From assembly GCA_964395915.1 (NCBI GenBank), contig CAYNDB010000053.1, forward strand, positions 1-16,331: a stretch of DNA of 16,331 nucleotides. The letters are read 5' to 3'. The position numbers and the translations under genes were made by a program. The notes below the pieces were generated by a model, which saw only the letters and a list, made by a program, of their open reading frames with translations, did not search any database and was not told the origin of the DNA. Shown here piece after piece: positions 13,714-16,331 of this stretch (positions are counted from its first letter, which is position 1; each line of letters begins with the position of its first letter). Source of the stretch: CAYNDB01 sp964395915. GTDB taxonomy: Bacteria; Nitrospinota_A; UBA7883; JAJRTC01.

Positions 13714-15123
13714 ATGAAACATACAAGTTTTTTTTGGGCTGTGTTTCCATTCGCCACGGCTTTTTTTCTCATGGCAACGCTTACGAGCGTCATCACCACC
13801 AGCGCCAGCGCAATTGAAGCCGGGCAGGTCGCATTCATATTTGGTATAGCTCTTTCAACATCCGCAGTCTTAAGCTTAATAATTTCTAACAAAATTAAAA
13901 AACCATTGAAGGAAATATCGCAAGGAGCGGCACGATTGGCCCTGGGTCTTTTCGACAAGCCTCTATACAGCGGGAACCTGAAAGAAACAGCGGAAATCGC
14001 CGAAAAGCTAAACAAAATGTCCACGGAGCTCAAAAGCAGAATAAGCGCCGGAGCTAACGAAGCGCAATCAGGTGAAGCGGTTCTGACATGTTTGAAGGAA
14101 GGTATCCTCGCAGTGGACGCAAACCATGTAATCTTGAAAATCAACCCTGTGGCCAGACGTTTGCTGGATATCCAGTCTGAGAAAACCGAAGGGCTTTCTA
14201 TCAGGGACGCTGTTTATAAAAGGCGTGAACTGTTGAACTTTATTGACGAGGGGCTTAAAAAACGCAAGCAATTGTCAAAAGAACTCAACATGGATGATCA
14301 GAGAAAAAAAATTGTTCAGATAATCCAAAGTCCGCTTTACAAATCCAACGGAGAATATTGGGGGCAGGTTATGTCTTTGAATGATGTCACTCGATTGCGT
14401 CGTCTTGAAAGCCTCCGCCGTGATTTTGCGGCTAACGTATCCCATGAGCTTCGCACACCAATAACCTCTATACAGGGGGCTGTCGAGGCCCTTCTTTCCG
14501 GAGCCATAGAAGAGCGTGAAACCTCGGAAAGATTTCTTCAAATGGTCGACAGACAGGTAAAAAGACTGTCAGGCATCATAGAAGATCTGCTGAGTCTATC
14601 CAGAATAGAAAATGAAGACGCTATGTTACAGGGGTCGCTTCAATATGTTTCCATTAACAAGGTCCTCCTGAAAATTATTAGCGCTTTATCATATAAAGCC
14701 GAAGAAAGGAGTATAAGACTGACGCTGGACTGCCCCGACAATCTCAAAACCACTATCAATATAATGCTTCTTGACCGGGCTCTTGTAAATCTTATAGACA
14801 ATGCTATCAATTACAGTGGCGCAAACAAAACTGTAACCATATCGGTGTTTCTTAATGAAAGCGCTCTTTCGATTCATATCAGGGACCAGGGTTTCGGCAT
14901 AGAAGAAAATCACCTTGATCGTATTTTCGAGCGTTTCTACCGCGTGGACCCATCACGGTCAAGAAAACTGGGCGGTACAGGGCTGGGACTTTCAATAGTA
15001 AAGCATTCGATAATGGCTCATGGAGGCAAAGTTACCGTGGAAAGTGTTCTAGGGGAAGGAAGTGTATTTTCCATACATATTCCAGTTGAAAATCTCGCAC
15101 ACCTTGAAAAGGCGATAGCATGA
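13714..15123 (+). CDS. phoR: PhoR sensor histidine kinase
   Basis: Membrane histidine kinase partner of PhoB, 469 residues. Two helices (about 5-26 and 38-59) flank a very short periplasmic loop. This fits PhoR, which senses the state of the Pst transporter rather than a periplasmic ligand. Then come HAMP (60-110), PAS (about 125-230, CLKEGILAVDANHVILKINPVA), HisKA with His244 in NVSHELRTPI, and the ATPase domain with the N-box NLIDNAINYS (Asn363), DQGFGIE (Asp391) and GGTGLGLSIV. The ATG at 13714 is 1 nt after phoB and starts directly before the first helix. An upstream in-frame start would overlap phoB. The stop overlaps pstC by 4 nt (ATGA), so signalling and transport genes form one unit. 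Confidence 0.92.
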   Translation: MKHTSFFWAVFPFATAFFLMATLTSVITTSASAIEAGQVAFIFGIALSTSAVLSLIISNKIKKPLKEISQGAARLALGLFDKPLYSGNLKETAEIAEKLNKMSTELKSRISAGANEAQSGEAVLTCLKEGILAVDANHVILKINPVARRLLDIQSEKTEGLSIRDAVYKRRELLNFIDEGLKKRKQLSKELNMDDQRKKIVQIIQSPLYKSNGEYWGQVMSLNDVTRLRRLESLRRDFAANVSHELRTPITSIQGAVEALLSGAIEERETSERFLQMVDRQVKRLSGIIEDLLSLSRIENEDAMLQGSLQYVSINKVLLKIISALSYKAEERSIRLTLDCPDNLKTTINIMLLDRALVNLIDNAINYSGANKTVTISVFLNESALSIHIRDQGFGIEENHLDRIFERFYRVDPSRSRKLGGTGLGLSIVKHSIMAHGGKVTVESVLGEGSVFSIHIPVENLAHLEKAIA

Positions 15124-16130
15124 GTGAAATCTCGAACACGGCGAAGGAAATGGGAGGTTTTTCTAGCGACAGGTTAATAAAAAAACGTAAAACAGAAGAA
15201 AAAATCGCCATCGGAGCGCTGTTTCTAGGGGGTGTGATTGCAGTTGGAATTGTTATCGCAATATTTTATTTTGTCCTTCAGGAGTCCTACCCATTACTTA
15301 GCGATACGGAACAGCGCAACGAGATGTCGCTTTACCACGATACGGAGAATGAAGAGGAGTTTCCACGAAACGCCAGTGTTTTCCAAACGCTGGACAATCT
15401 GTTGGGTCAGACGATGTGGCAGCCGGTATCCGATCAGCCGCTTTTCAGCCTGTGGCCGCTAGCGGTGGGAACATTGAAAATTACCTTGATCGCAGTGGGC
15501 GAAGGAACGATCATAAGTTTTCTGCTGGCTCTCGCCATAGCTTTCTATCTTCCGCGAAGGCTCAGGTATACCGTCAAAGTAATTACCGAACTTCTTGCCG
15601 GCATTCCATCGGTCGTACTGGGATTTCTCGGGTTGATTTATTTTGCCACCTATATGCAGGATATAACCGGAACGACTTTTCGGTTAAACGCTTTCCTTGC
15701 AGGCACGATGCTTTCCTTAACTGTCATACCAATAATGACGACGCTTTTCGAAGATATCTATTCAAGCTATTCGAAAGAGCAGATACATGCCGCCAAATGT
15801 TGCGGAATGTTCGACTACCAAATTATAACCTCGATAATTATTCCAGCCACCTATGGAAAAGTTTTTGCCGCCGCGCTGCTTGGTTTTGGCAGATGCTTCG
15901 GCGAAACAATGATCGTGCTCATGTGCTCCGGCAACGCAGCCATATTCGACATGGACTTCGCTTCCGGAGCAAGGACAATGGCCGCTACTATCGGCGCGGA
16001 AATGGGCGAAGTGATAGTGGGGGATACGCACTACAGCATCCTTTTCCTGCTGGGGCTCATCCTGATACTTACCACATTCATCATCAATTATTTTTCCCAG
16101 AAACTCATAAGGAAATGGACTTATGCGTGA
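15120..16130 (+). CDS. pstC: Phosphate ABC transporter permease PstC
   Basis: Inner-membrane subunit of the high-affinity phosphate importer PstSCAB, 336 residues. The first helix is at about 29-53. A large acidic periplasmic loop (54-110) ends in WQPVSDQPLFSLWPL, as in the longer PstC2-type proteins. The permease core follows from about 115, with LLAGIPSVVLGFLGLIYF (residues 158-175), typical of PstC. The cytosolic coupling (EAA) loop reads IHAAKCCGMFDYQIITSIIIP, with CCGM where most relatives have xLGA. GFGRCFGETMIVLM is standard. The ATG overlaps the phoR stop, with AAAAGG about 8 nt upstream. No pstS lies between phoR and pstC. The stop overlaps pstA by 8 nt. Confidence 0.93.
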   Translation: MSEISNTAKEMGGFSSDRLIKKRKTEEKIAIGALFLGGVIAVGIVIAIFYFVLQESYPLLSDTEQRNEMSLYHDTENEEEFPRNASVFQTLDNLLGQTMWQPVSDQPLFSLWPLAVGTLKITLIAVGEGTIISFLLALAIAFYLPRRLRYTVKVITELLAGIPSVVLGFLGLIYFATYMQDITGTTFRLNAFLAGTMLSLTVIPIMTTLFEDIYSSYSKEQIHAAKCCGMFDYQIITSIIIPATYGKVFAAALLGFGRCFGETMIVLMCSGNAAIFDMDFASGARTMAATIGAEMGEVIVGDTHYSILFLLGLILILTTFIINYFSQKLIRKWTYA

Positions 16131-16331
16131 CCTTAGAAAAACGTATGAGTTCGGGTTTAAAGTAATAACGAACTTAACCGCTTTATTGGTAGTGACCATT
16201 ATCATTTTTATCATTGGCCTGGTCGCTGTCAAGGGAGCTACGCATATGTCCTGGGAATTTCTTACCTCCAACCCTACAGGCGACATGGAGCATGGAGGAA
16301 TCTGGCCGATGATAAAAGGAACAGCAATGCT
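16123..16331 (+). CDS. pstA: Phosphate ABC transporter permease PstA, N-terminal part (cut by window edge)
   Basis: The first 69 residues only. A short charged N-terminus (MRDLRKTYEFGFK) precedes a long hydrophobic helix (about 15-37, LLVVTIIIFIIGLV). Then comes a periplasmic stretch MSWEFLTSNPTGDMEHGGIWPMIKGT, which matches the PstA opening loop (WxFLTxxP, GGIxPAIxGT). It partners PstC to form the transport channel. ATG 16123 overlaps the end of pstC by 8 nt, indicating coupling. The rest of the gene, and probably pstB and phoU, lie beyond the window. Confidence 0.88.
   Translation, partial: MRDLRKTYEFGFKVITNLTALLVVTIIIFIIGLVAVKGATHMSWEFLTSNPTGDMEHGGIWPMIKGTAM

Noticed and set aside
13188..14144. 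Long open frame (318 codons) on the minus strand across phoB and phoR
   Set aside because: It is antisense to two well-supported genes with clear domains, has low-complexity Ser/Phe-rich content and no ribosome site.
15416..16165. 249-codon frame on the plus strand within pstC
   Set aside because: A shadow frame of pstC; basic, Arg-rich and without any family features.
1..16331. CRISPR arrays, tRNA/rRNA genes, insertion sequences
   Set aside because: None seen on reading both strands; the only periodic repeats are the short 11-bp Pho-box units.

Overview
The window looks like draft or metagenome-assembled chromosome from a Gram-negative bacterium. The evidence is an outer-membrane porin with a signal peptide, a TolC/CusBA tripartite efflux system and two runs of exactly 100 N (1531-1630 and 5715-5814) that look like scaffold placeholders. 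The gene set (Porin_O_P porin, long-insert CusA, HMBD plus DUF3347 CusB, overlapping phoBR-pst genes) would fit a deltaproteobacterial, Nitrospirota or Nitrospinota-like lineage. That placement is a guess from gene style, not a result.

Layout. (1) 1-1530, minus strand: an arsenic operon arsR-arsC-acr3. arsR is cut by the first gap and acr3 by the window edge. (2) 1631-2727, plus strand: a small mercury locus with a MerC-like membrane protein (5' end in the gap), a thioredoxin-like protein rich in cysteine pairs and a MerR carrying the three Hg(II)-binding cysteines. No merA is present in the window. (3) 2856-11253: a metal-efflux module. A BlaI/CopY-family repressor and a BlaR1-like M56 membrane protease are followed by a cupredoxin, CusC, CusB and CusA. 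(4) 11402-16331: a phosphate-starvation block with a Porin_O_P porin, phoB, phoR, pstC and the start of pstA.

The most interesting part is block 3. Two near-identical 18-bp inverted repeats (7-bp arms ATTCTAC/GTAGAAT) lie across the -10 of two promoters, one before the repressor gene and one before the cupredoxin-cusCBA operon. The repressor lacks the metal-binding cysteine cluster of CopY. The M56 protease has no beta-lactam sensor domain and instead ends in a short, presumably periplasmic tail with five cysteines and one histidine. The simplest model is a BlaR1/BlaI-type circuit retuned to sense metal: the tail binds Cu/Ag outside the inner membrane, the HELHH protease is activated, the repressor is inactivated, and both operons are derepressed. 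CusA keeps the three methionines of the E. coli Cu(I)/Ag(I) site (M568, M618, M779) but has about 112 extra residues between the second and third.

Block 4 appears to be controlled by PhoB. Four 7-bp repeats of the CTTAACC type, spaced exactly 11 bp, precede both the porin and phoB. phoR-pstC and pstC-pstA overlap, so phoB, phoR, pstC and pstA probably form one transcription unit. Several genes in the window deal with soft metals or oxyanions (As, Hg, Cu/Ag, phosphate), which suggests a metal-resistance island next to the phosphate-uptake genes.
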